Positions 1-5,441 of a stretch of DNA of 7,957 bases are shown in pieces. The stretch's first letter is position 1, and the number at the start of each line of letters is the position of its first letter. A program made the translations under genes and the position numbers. The notes beneath the pieces are model-generated. The model was not told the origin of the DNA. It made no database searches and saw nothing but the letters and a program-made list of their open reading frames with translations. This DNA is from DASUSH01 sp036375215 (GTDB lineage Bacteria; Actinomycetota; Thermoleophilia; Solirubrobacterales; 70-9), in contig DASUSH010000006.1 in NCBI GenBank assembly GCA_036375215.1, positions 1 to 7,957 on the forward strand, in the 5' to 3' direction.

Positions 1-90
1 GGCGAGCAGCTGCAGCGAGACCAGCCCGGCGAGGATGAGCGCCGGGACCGCGGCGAGCAGCTCGACGGCCGCCTGACCGCGCTCAGCCAT
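1..90 (-). CDS. TadE-like pilus assembly protein, N-terminal fragment (3' end outside window)
   Basis: Only the first 30 codons are in the window, starting from the ATG at 88-90. The fragment begins MAERGQAAVELLAAVP and continues into a hydrophobic stretch. This is the TadE/TadF-type N-terminus: a short basic or polar head, then G|QAAVE with Glu at +5 after the Gly, then a single membrane helix. In Flp/Tad pilus systems such minor pseudopilins are cut by a prepilin peptidase after the Gly and help assemble the pilus at the inner membrane. The start overlaps the end of the upstream TadE-like gene by 8 bases, so translation is probably coupled. The rest of the protein cannot be judged, and a TadG-like or secretion-related protein with the same N-terminus is possible. 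Confidence 0.7.
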   Translation of the reverse strand, partial: MAERGQAAVELLAAVPALILAGLVSLQLLA

Positions 91-433
91 CCCCTGCGAG
101 CGGGTCGAGGCTGGAGGCGGCGGAGATCGCGAGCCCCGGGACCCCCGGGACGAGGCCGGGGGCCTTCACCTGTACCCGGACCTCCTCGTCGCCGGAGATC
201 CGGGCGTGCTCGCGAAGCTCGCCGGGGAGCGCGGCGCGGGCGACGCGCTCCGGGTCGCCGCCGACGTGGGCCGCGCGCGCCCCCGCCCGGGCTGCGTTCG
301 CGGCCGACCACAGCGCCCACCCCGCCGCCGTCAGCTGCGCCGCCGCGGCGACGACGAGGACGAGCAGCGGGACGATCGCGACCAGCTCCGCCGAGGCCTG
401 GCCCGCCTCCCCGCTGCGCCGCCTGAATCCCAT
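83..433 (-). CDS. TadE-like pseudopilin
   Basis: This 116-residue protein has the TadE-like layout. A basic head (MGFRRRSGEAG) is followed by QASAELVAIVPLLVLVVAAAA, one membrane helix at about residues 17-40. Then comes an AANAARAGARAA segment (45-55) typical of TadE-type proteins, and a short exported domain of about 60 residues. Cleavage after G11 would place Glu at +5, the usual mark of a type IV prepilin-like class III signal. The likely role is a minor pilin or assembly factor of a Flp/Tad pilus, anchored in the cytoplasmic membrane. Its stop overlaps the start of a second TadE-like gene. The ATG at 433 was chosen because it gives the usual short basic head, and a TAGCTT box lies 9 bases before it. 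Family assignment is good; the exact role is inferred. Confidence 0.78.
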   Translation of the reverse strand: MGFRRRSGEAGQASAELVAIVPLLVLVVAAAAQLTAAGWALWSAANAARAGARAAHVGGDPERVARAALPGELREHARISGDEEVRVQVKAPGLVPGVPGLAISAASSLDPLAGDG

Positions 434-442
434 CCTGACGCG

Positions 443-448
443 AAGCTA
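443..448 (-). promoter_or_regulatory. possible -10 box before the TadE-like gene
   Basis: The minus strand reads TAGCTT ending 9 bases before the ATG at 433. It fits the TANNNT actinobacterial -10 pattern and would give an mRNA with almost no leader. No convincing -35 is seen, so this rests on pattern alone. Confidence 0.3.
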
Positions 449-468
449 GGCGGGGCGGGCGCGCGGGT

Positions 469-496
469 GGCGCGCGAAACGTGACGGAAGCGCGCC
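469..496. terminator. GC-only stem-loop, possible terminator
   Basis: GGCGCGC (469-475) pairs with GCGCGCC (490-496) around a 14-base loop. It lies just after the stop of the minus-strand membrane-protein gene at 501. No U-tract follows, so classical intrinsic termination is doubtful, and short GC stems arise often by chance at this base composition. Confidence 0.25.
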
Positions 497-500
497 GGCG

Positions 501-851
501 CTAGAGCGTGTTGGCCTCGCGCCAGATCGCGAAGATCACGAAGGCGCAGGCGGCGAGCAAGCCGATCCAGATGATGATCCCGCCCGGGCCGTCGAGCAGC
601 TCGTCCTGGCCGGCGACGAGCAGCGCGATGCCGCCGACGGCGCCGTAGAGGGCCGCCCGGCGCGAGTCGGCGAGGGTCGAGATCGTCATCTGGTTCTGGC
701 GCCAGAGCACGTAGACCATCGCCGCGATCCCGGCCAGGAAGCCCAGGGTCAGCGCCAGCAGGATCGCGTCGGCGGCGTCCCCGCCCCCGGGGAGGAAGGC
801 GATCGGCACCGCCAGCAGGGCGATGATCGCGATGTTGCGCGCCGTGCGCAC
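501..851 (-). CDS. small membrane protein of unknown function
   Basis: I do not recognise this 116-residue protein. It is strongly hydrophobic, with probable helices at about 5-20, 29-50, 67-81 and 91-111. A polar segment between helices 2 and 3 (RQNQMTISTLADSRR) is probably cytosolic by the positive-inside rule, and an acidic turn GQDELLDGPGG lies between helices 3 and 4. No catalytic or ligand motif is visible. The GTG at 851 is preferred: it gives a basic N-terminus before the first helix, and a TACGAT box sits 6 bases upstream with no well-spaced Shine-Dalgarno, suggesting a leaderless start. It stands alone, separated by 67 bases from the TadE pair downstream and by 83 bases from the AHSA1 gene upstream. 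The reading frame is well supported; its function is unknown. Confidence 0.7.
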   Translation of the reverse strand: MRTARNIAIIALLAVPIAFLPGGGDAADAILLALTLGFLAGIAAMVYVLWRQNQMTISTLADSRRAALYGAVGGIALLVAGQDELLDGPGGIIIWIGLLAACAFVIFAIWREANTL

Positions 852-857
852 CCCTCG

Positions 858-863
858 ATCGTA
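858..863 (-). promoter_or_regulatory. probable -10 box (TACGAT) for the small membrane protein
   Basis: The minus strand reads TACGAT, then six bases, then the GTG at 851. This is the TANNNT-plus-6-to-7 spacing expected of leaderless actinobacterial transcripts. About 17 bases further upstream is TTCAGG (881-886), a poor -35 match that runs into the palindrome at 885-901. Confidence 0.4.
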
Positions 864-884
864 GGGAGCGCGACGGCGAACCTG

Positions 885-901
885 AAGGGGTCAGACCCCT
901 T
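885..901. repeat. GGGGTC/GACCCC palindrome (REP-like, operator or terminator)
   Basis: AAGGGGTC, a single A, then GACCCCTT form a perfect 17-base palindrome. It is realistic as a 6-base-pair stem with a TCAGA loop. On the plus strand it ends in TTTT; on the minus strand it is preceded by AAAA. It lies between the end of the AHSA1 gene (stop at 935) and the -10 box of the next gene (858-863). From memory, unchecked here, the same core recurs between genes in many unrelated high-GC genomes and resembles a dispersed REP-type element. Termination of the AHSA1 transcript, or an operator for the membrane-protein gene, are alternatives. Confidence 0.6.
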
Positions 902-934
902 TTGGGTTAGTGCAGCGGCGCCCGCCCCACCCCC

Positions 935-1894
935 TCAGGTCTGCATCGGGTGCTCGGCGAACGCCCGTCGCCCGATCTCCGGGTCGACGCCGAAGGCCTC
1001 CGCGTAGGCCTCGTGGACCTCGGGCCACTTCTCCAGGGACTCCTTCTCGCCGAGCGGCTCGCCGGCCAGGAGCGCGCCGAGGCGGGCGAAGACGCGGTCC
1101 CAGCCGGCGGCGGTGCGCGCCGAGGTATCGCGGTCCTCGAACTCGTGGGTGAACTCGAGCAGGCTGCCGTCGCCGTCCGCGCGGATCTCGAAGCGCAGGG
1201 TGTCGCCGAACCAGGTGCCGACGATCAGGCCCGGTGCCTCCGACTCGACGACCTCGAGCGGAGCGTCCGCCGGGAACCACTCGGCGCGCTCACCCGCATC
1301 CATGACCGCCCGGAAGACCCGCTCGGGCGGGTGCGCGAAGCGCCGCCGGAAGCGGAGTCTCGGCCCGTCCTCGAGCTCGCCGGCCGACGGGTACATGCGC
1401 TCGATCTGGCGCCGGCCGGTCTCGGGGTCGAGGTCGAAGCGCTCGGCGTAGGAGTCGTGCAGCTCCGCGAGTGGTCCTCGGGCTTGGTCGACGGTGAGGC
1501 TGCCGCCGGCGAGCAGGGCATCGAGCCGCGAGAGGTGGATCTCCCATCCGGACGCGTAGTTGGCGCCCTGCTCGCGCTCGTCGAAGACGTGCATGAAGAC
1601 GAGCAGGCATCCCTCGCCGTCGGGCTCGAGCTCGAAGGCGAACCGCTCGCCGCCCCAGGTCCAGGCGAGCAGCCGCGGCGGCTCGACCTCGGTGATCTCA
1701 CCGGCCTGGCCGTAGGACTCGAACACCTCGCCGGGCTCGGGGGTCCAGTCGACGGGGGCGACGAACCACCGGGAGAGCTCCGCGGGCTCGGAGACCGCGC
1801 GCCACACCCTCTCGACCGAATGCGGCAGGCGACGCTCGAAGCGAAGCGCGGGGCGGTCGTCGACGCTGATCAGGGTTCCGGTGAGGGTCGTCAT
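935..1894 (-). CDS. tandem AHSA1-type SRPBCC domain protein
   Basis: This 319-residue protein has two homologous SRPBCC (Bet v 1/AHSA1-like) domains. The first half carries RPALRFERRLPHSVERVWRA (14-33), SRWF, an SGW motif (115-117) and DALLAGGSL. These recur in the second half as GPRLRFRRRFAHPPERVFRA (177-196), AEWF, AGW and GALLAGEPL, and each half closes with a DPE-GRR segment. The fold makes a hydrophobic cavity for a small ligand; the AHSA1 branch is mostly uncharacterised, and no catalytic set is evident. It is probably cytosolic, having neither signal peptide nor membrane helix. Its ATG overlaps the stop of the ArsR gene (ATGA), and a strong GGAGGAG lies 8 bases upstream, fixing the start. 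A longer upstream reading in this frame runs through the ArsR gene and is not a protein. Pairing with an ArsR repressor is common for this family and suggests expression is induced when a ligand releases the repressor. Confidence 0.88.
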   Translation of the reverse strand: MTTLTGTLISVDDRPALRFERRLPHSVERVWRAVSEPAELSRWFVAPVDWTPEPGEVFESYGQAGEITEVEPPRLLAWTWGGERFAFELEPDGEGCLLVFMHVFDEREQGANYASGWEIHLSRLDALLAGGSLTVDQARGPLAELHDSYAERFDLDPETGRRQIERMYPSAGELEDGPRLRFRRRFAHPPERVFRAVMDAGERAEWFPADAPLEVVESEAPGLIVGTWFGDTLRFEIRADGDGSLLEFTHEFEDRDTSARTAAGWDRVFARLGALLAGEPLGEKESLEKWPEVHEAYAEAFGVDPEIGRRAFAEHPMQT

Positions 1895-2196
1895 TCGGGG
1901 TTCTCCTCCAGATGTCGTTCGAGTGCATCGAGTCGCGCGGACCAGTGGGCGCGGTACGGCGCGAGCCACTCGTCCACCTCGGCGAGTGGCTGTGGACGCA
2001 GCCCGTACCAGCGCTCCCTGCCCCGCGGGCGGACCTCGACGAGGCCCGCCTCGCGCAGCACCCTGAGGTGCTTCGAGACGCCGGGCTGGCTCATCTTCAG
2101 CCGGGCGACCAGGTCGTTCACCGACCGCTCGCCCTCGCGCAGGAGGTCGAGGATCTGTCGCCGTGGAGGTGCCGCCAGCGCGGCGTAGGCGCTCAT
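1891..2196 (-). CDS. ArsR-family winged-helix transcriptional repressor
   Basis: This 101-residue protein is almost entirely one winged helix. Residues 9-20 (APPRRQILDLLR) form the first helix. VNDLVARLKMSQPGVSKHLRVLREAGLVEVRPRGRERWYGL (27-66) is the classic ArsR recognition helix and wing. The C-terminus (DEWLAPYRAHWSARLDALERHL) is a helical dimerisation arm. There is no cysteine, so it is unlikely to sense thiophilic metals; it belongs to the group found next to AHSA1/SRPBCC genes. It probably represses its own two-gene operon by binding the palindrome at 2201-2224, which ends four bases before its ATG. There is no Shine-Dalgarno, but a TAATAT box six bases before the ATG implies a leaderless mRNA. 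The effector is unknown. Confidence 0.92.
   Translation of the reverse strand: MSAYAALAAPPRRQILDLLREGERSVNDLVARLKMSQPGVSKHLRVLREAGLVEVRPRGRERWYGLRPQPLAEVDEWLAPYRAHWSARLDALERHLEENPE
1903..1909 (-). promoter_or_regulatory. strong ribosome binding site for the AHSA1 gene
   Basis: GGAGGAG on the minus strand ends 8 bases before the ATG at 1894, inside the last codons of the ArsR gene. It is the clearest Shine-Dalgarno in the window and decides the start of the downstream gene. Confidence 0.8.
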
Positions 2197-2200
2197 GGCG

Positions 2201-2224
2201 ACATATTACCATTTAGTTATATGT
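2201..2224. promoter_or_regulatory. probable ArsR operator palindrome
   Basis: ACATAT (2201-2206) and ATATGT (2219-2224) are perfect inverted arms. The interior, TACCATTTAGTT, continues the symmetry imperfectly (TTACCA facing TAGTTA), with 18 of 24 positions symmetric. It is the most AT-rich stretch in the window and sits directly before the ArsR start. An AT-rich dyad with TAACCA/TGGTTA-like half-sites is, from memory, typical of ArsR regulators paired with AHSA1 genes. Autorepression is inferred. Confidence 0.7.
2203..2208 (-). promoter_or_regulatory. probable -10 box (TAATAT) of the arsR-AHSA1 operon
   Basis: The minus strand reads TAATAT, then GTCGCC, then ATG. Transcription would begin at or next to the start codon. 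The box lies within the palindrome, so a bound repressor would cover it. No good -35 hexamer is visible at 16-18 bases. Confidence 0.5.
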
Positions 2225-2252
2225 CTTGCCTCCGGTCAGGTCGTGCCCGCGG

Positions 2253-2504
2253 TCAGCTGAGCATCACGATCAGGCCGAAGACGATCCCGGCCACGCAAAC
2301 CGTGAGTGCCACCACCGCGACCAGCGCCGCGCCCGCCGCCGCCACCATCTCCCCCTGCCGCCGTTGCTCGCCGAACTGGGCGGCGCCGAGGATCGCAACC
2401 GAGAACGCGGCGGTGATCCCGACCCCGGCGATCGTCGCGGCGGCAACGGTGAGGCCGAGCTCGCCCCAGTCGACGATCGAGCCGATCAGGCTGAGGGCGC
2501 TCAT
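2253..2504 (-). CDS. small two-helix membrane protein coupled to the phosphate transporter
   Basis: I do not recognise the family of this 83-residue protein. It has two long hydrophobic helices at about 17-43 and 54-81. They are joined by a short charged loop, FGEQRRQGE (44-52), probably cytosolic. There is no signal peptide and no catalytic motif. Its ATG overlaps the transporter stop as ATGA, so the two should be made together in a fixed ratio. That arrangement suggests an accessory subunit or regulator of the transporter, but this is inference from position only. It is the last gene of the DUF47-PiT unit; the next 56 bases hold the arsR promoter and operator, with no clear terminator. The coupling and clean hydrophobic pattern support a real gene. 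Confidence 0.7.
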   Translation of the reverse strand: MSALSLIGSIVDWGELGLTVAAATIAGVGITAAFSVAILGAAQFGEQRRQGEMVAAAGAALVAVVALTVCVAGIVFGLIVMLS

Positions 2505-3601
2505 GCCGGGATCGGCGCTCCTGTGCGAAGCCGCCGGGCGACGACGACGGCGAGGATCGCGAGCCCGGCGACCGTCACCACGAGCGGCCCCAGGGCGCCG
2601 GTGCCGAAGATCCTCGTCACCCCGTAGGTGGCCGCGCCGATCAGGGCCGCGGCCGGGAAGGTGAGGATCCAGGCGACGACGATGTTGCCGGCGACGCCCC
2701 AGCGGACCGCCGAAAGCCGCTTGCCGGCCCCGGAGCCCATCACGCCGCCGGAGATCACCTGGGTCGTCGAGAGCGGGAAGCCGTAATGCGAGGAGGCCAG
2801 GATCACCGCGGCGCCGGCGCCCTGCGCCGAGAAGCCCTGGGCGGCGTCCATCTTGTGGATCCGCGTGCCCATCGTGCGGATGATCCGCCAGCCGCCGGTG
2901 TAGGTGCCGAGCGCGATCGCGGTAGCCGCCGAGGCAACCACCCAGAACGGGACCTCGAAGCCCGACGCGGGCAGGTGGTCGGTGGCGATCAGGGCGAGGA
3001 CGATCACCCCCATCGTCTTCTGGGCGTCGTTGGTGCCGTGGGCGAGCGCGAGCAGGCCGCCGGAGACGACCTGGCCCCCGCGGAACCCGTTCGTCACCGG
3101 TCCTGGCCGCTGGCGGCCGACGATCCGGTAACAGATCACGATCGCGATCGCGCCCACGATGAAGGCGACGGTGGGCGCGACCAGCGCCGGGATCAGCACC
3201 TTGCCGAGGATGCCGTCGCCGAAGATCGCGTCGACCCCGGCGGCGACGAACGTCGCCCCGACCACGCCTCCGATCAGCGCATGCGAGGAGGAAGAGGGCA
3301 GGCCGAAGTACCAGGTGATCAGGTTCCAGCAGATCGCCCCGACGAGCCCGGCGAAGATCACCGTCGTCGTGATCGCCTCCGGGTCGACGACGTCGCTGGC
3401 TACCGTCGCCGCCACCTCGAGCGAGATGAAGGCGCCGACGAAGTTGAGCACCGCGGCGAAGGCGACGGCGATCCGCGGCGCCATCGCCCGGGTCGAGATC
3501 GACGTCGCGACGACGTTGGCGGTGTCGTGGAAGCCGTTGGTGAAGTCGAACGCCAGCGCCGTGCCGACGACGATCACCAGGATGAGCTCGCTGGAGTCCA
3601 C
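2501..3601 (-). CDS. pit: PiT-family inorganic phosphate transporter
   Basis: This 366-residue integral membrane protein belongs to the PiT family (TC 2.A.20), which carries phosphate across the cytoplasmic membrane, usually as a metal-phosphate complex with H+ or with Na+. The family's internal inverted duplication is visible. The first half carries TNGFHDTANVV (21-31) and WYFGLPSSSSHALIGG (97-112). The second carries AHGTNDAQKTMG (187-198) and GFPLSTTQVISGGVMGSG (274-291). The Asp and Asn of the two HDTAN/TNDA motifs are the expected substrate-site residues. About ten hydrophobic segments can be traced. The length is short for PitA (about 500) but normal for the compact bacterial and archaeal form that is paired with DUF47. 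The GTG at 3601 gives a short N-terminus directly before helix 1; no clear Shine-Dalgarno precedes it. It lies 52 bases after the DUF47 gene and overlaps the next gene by ATGA. A sulfate permease of the same family is less likely given the DUF47 neighbour. Confidence 0.93.
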   Translation of the reverse strand: MDSSELILVIVVGTALAFDFTNGFHDTANVVATSISTRAMAPRIAVAFAAVLNFVGAFISLEVAATVASDVVDPEAITTTVIFAGLVGAICWNLITWYFGLPSSSSHALIGGVVGATFVAAGVDAIFGDGILGKVLIPALVAPTVAFIVGAIAIVICYRIVGRQRPGPVTNGFRGGQVVSGGLLALAHGTNDAQKTMGVIVLALIATDHLPASGFEVPFWVVASAATAIALGTYTGGWRIIRTMGTRIHKMDAAQGFSAQGAGAAVILASSHYGFPLSTTQVISGGVMGSGAGKRLSAVRWGVAGNIVVAWILTFPAAALIGAATYGVTRIFGTGALGPLVVTVAGLAILAVVVARRLRTGAPIPA

Positions 3602-3653
3602 TGCCGGCCGCGTGCCCCGCTACGCGTCCGCCGCGGCCTGGCGACCGGCGGCC

Positions 3654-4271
3654 TCAGGAGTTCTTGATGACAATGCCCTCGACGATGTGCGCCGCGGTCT
3701 CGGTGGCGTCGATCGCGCGCTCGAGGACCCCGAAGATGTCCTTCCAGCGGATCACCACCATCGGGTCGATCCCGTTCGAGAACAGCGAGGCGACGGCGTC
3801 GCGGTAGATCCGGTCGCCGTCGTTCTCGAGCCGGTGGATCTCGATCCAGTAGCCCTCGAGGTCCTTGAACCCGCGAAGGTTGGCGAGCAGCTCGGCGAGC
3901 TGCTCGCAGCACTTGACCAGGACCTCGGCGAGCGCCTGCGCCTGCGCCATCGGCGCCTCGATCTTGTAGAGACCGAGGAAGTCGGCGGTCTCCTCGACGT
4001 AGTCGACGATGTCGTCGAGCTGGGTCGCGAGCCCGTAGATGTCCTCGCGGTCGAGCGGGGTGACGAACGTGGAGTTGAGCCTCTGGATGATGTCGTGGGT
4101 GATCCGGTCGCCCTCGGACTCGCACTTGAGGATGTCGCGGGCGAGCCCGCCCTCGTCCGGCCAGCGCTCGAGCATGTCCTGGAGCAGCCGCGCGGAGCGC
4201 AGGCTGTTCTGGCCGGCCTCCGCGAAGAGGTCGAAGAAGACCTTGTCGCGGGGAACGAGGGAGATCGCCAC
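3654..4271 (-). CDS. DUF47 (PhoU-like) Pit accessory protein
   Basis: This 205-residue, all-helical cytosolic protein is of the DUF47/PhoU_div type. Family landmarks are visible: SLVPRDKVFFDLFAEAGQN (4-22), CESEGDRITHDI (50-61), TPLDREDIYGLATQLDDIVDYVEE (71-94), HRLENDGDRIYRDA (146-159), and WKDIFGVLERAIDATE (176-191). Conserved acidic residues in the E-x-E-x-x-D type motifs are those PhoU relatives use to bind metal clusters. DUF47 genes very often precede PiT transporters and are thought to control or assist them, as here. I chose the GTG at 4271 over the TTG at 4280: a TAGCTT -10-like box (4279-4284) sits seven bases before the GTG, and the TTG would lie inside that box. It is the first gene of the phosphate unit. 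Confidence 0.9.
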   Translation of the reverse strand: MAISLVPRDKVFFDLFAEAGQNSLRSARLLQDMLERWPDEGGLARDILKCESEGDRITHDIIQRLNSTFVTPLDREDIYGLATQLDDIVDYVEETADFLGLYKIEAPMAQAQALAEVLVKCCEQLAELLANLRGFKDLEGYWIEIHRLENDGDRIYRDAVASLFSNGIDPMVVIRWKDIFGVLERAIDATETAAHIVEGIVIKNS

Positions 4272-4278
4272 GGGCCGC

Positions 4279-4284
4279 AAGCTA
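4279..4284 (-). promoter_or_regulatory. probable -10 box (TAGCTT) of the DUF47-pit unit
   Basis: The minus strand reads TAGCTT, seven bases, then GTG. This fits a leaderless start and would separate phosphate-gene transcription from the wecB gene upstream, whose stop is 64 bases away. No good -35 and no Pho-box-like direct repeats were seen. Confidence 0.4.
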
Positions 4285-4335
4285 GCAAGGGGCGCGGGCG
4301 ATCCACCCGGCCGTCGCCTCGTTTCCGCAAAACGC

Positions 4336-5406
4336 CTAGATCTTCAGCGCGTCCGCGATCCGCTCGGCCGCGTGACCGTCCCACTTCGGCGGCGGTTCCG
4401 GCCGCTCGCGGGCGCGCTCGCCGAGGCGCGCCGGGATCTGCGTGATCCGCGCCGGGTCGAGGCCGAGCAGGGTGTTGGTGCCGGCCCTGATCGTCACGGG
4501 CCGCTCGGTGTTGTCGCGCAGGGTGAAGCAGGGGACGCCGAGGAAGGTCGTCTCCTCCTGGATCCCGCCGGAGTCGGTGAGCACGGCGGCGGCGTCCGCC
4601 TCGAGCGAGAGGAAGTCGAGGTAGCCGATCGGGTCGACGAGCCCCACGCCCGGCGGCTCGGTCCAGTCCGGGCCGAGCATCTTCCGGGTCCGCGGGTGGA
4701 CCGGGAAGAGCACCGGCATCTCGCCGCCGACCGTGGCGAGCGCCTCCATCGCGTCGGCGAGCAGAAGCCCGTCGACGAGCGCCGGCCGGTGCAGGGTGAC
4801 GAGCAGATAGGAGCCGGGCTCTAAACCGAGCGAGGCGGCGGCGCCGCGATCTCGGAAGCGGTCCTCGAGCGCGACGAGGGTGTCGATCATCGTGTTGCCC
4901 ACGAAGTGCATCTTGTCCCTCGCGATCCCCTCGTTCTCGAGGTTCTCGGTCGCCTCGTCGGAATGCAGGAAGAGGTGCTCCGAGATGTGATCGGTGAGCA
5001 CCCGGTTCGTCTCCTCGGGCATCGAGCGGTCGAAGCTGCGCAGGCCGGACTCGACATGCCCCACGGGGATCTCGAGCTTGGCCGCGCAGAGCGCGGCGGC
5101 CAGCGTGGAGTTGACGTCGCCGGGGACGAGGACGAGGTCGGGCCGCTCCGCGATCAGCACCGGCTCGAGCGCCTCGAGCACGCGCGCGGTCATCTGCGCG
5201 TGGCTCCCCGATCCGACCCCGAGCATGTGGTCGGGCGCGGGGACGCCGAGCTCGGACAAAAAGATCCCCGACATCATCTCGTCGTAGTGCTGGCCGGTGT
5301 GGACGATCGCGTGGCGCGAGTCCGGCGAGCGCCCGCGCAGGGCCGCGATCACCGGCGCCATCTTGACGAAGTTCGGGCGCGTCCCGATTACGTAGACGAA
5401 GCGCAT
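4336..5406 (-). CDS. wecB: UDP-N-acetylglucosamine 2-epimerase (non-hydrolysing)
   Basis: This 356-residue GT-B-fold enzyme interconverts UDP-GlcNAc and UDP-ManNAc, supplying ManNAc-type sugars for surface glycans. The start at 5406 gives MRFVYVIGTRPNFVKMAPV, placing R10 and K15 exactly where the family has them. Other landmarks are HTGQHYDEMMSGIF (36-49), VPGDVNS (94-100, D97), GHVESGLRS (116-124, E119), MPEETNR (129-135), THR (204-207, H206), HPRT (237-240), and the nucleotide-binding TDSGGIQEETTFLGVPCFTLRDNTERP (277-303). One oddity is that the usual H-R-x-E-N motif reads HRPALVD. Upstream in-frame codons add a proline- and arginine-rich stretch unlike the family, so they are excluded. It lies 35 bases after the carbinolamine dehydratase gene on the same strand. 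No other glycan genes are in view, so its pathway is unclear. Confidence 0.94.
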   Translation of the reverse strand: MRFVYVIGTRPNFVKMAPVIAALRGRSPDSRHAIVHTGQHYDEMMSGIFLSELGVPAPDHMLGVGSGSHAQMTARVLEALEPVLIAERPDLVLVPGDVNSTLAAALCAAKLEIPVGHVESGLRSFDRSMPEETNRVLTDHISEHLFLHSDEATENLENEGIARDKMHFVGNTMIDTLVALEDRFRDRGAAASLGLEPGSYLLVTLHRPALVDGLLLADAMEALATVGGEMPVLFPVHPRTRKMLGPDWTEPPGVGLVDPIGYLDFLSLEADAAAVLTDSGGIQEETTFLGVPCFTLRDNTERPVTIRAGTNTLLGLDPARITQIPARLGERARERPEPPPKWDGHAAERIADALKI

Positions 5407-5441
5407 CGCGCGCAGGCTAATGAGCGACCGGGCGGGCTCGG

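Noticed and set aside
950..2188. Long plus-strand open frame (412 codons) opposite the ArsR and AHSA1 genes
   Set aside because: It is the antisense of two well-supported genes, has low-complexity Arg/Glu/Gly/Leu composition, and shows no domain. Long spurious frames are expected at this GC content.
1895..2212. N-terminal extension of the AHSA1 frame to 2212
   Set aside because: The extension is Arg/Pro/Gly-rich, runs through the ArsR gene in another frame, and is made unnecessary by the ATG with a strong Shine-Dalgarno at 1894.
3628..3651. CCGCCG/CGGCGG inverted repeat in the DUF47-pit gap
   Set aside because: It has only a six-base GC stem with a 12-base loop and no U-tract; such stems are common by chance here.
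4321..4335. CGTTT/AAACG hairpin after the wecB stop as a terminator
   Set aside because: The stem is five bases, mostly A-T, with no U-tract; too weak to call.
3159..4445. Plus-strand 428-codon frame opposite DUF47 and PiT
   Set aside because: It is antisense to two recognised proteins and rich in Ala, Asp and Val from mirrored codon bias, with no recognisable domain.
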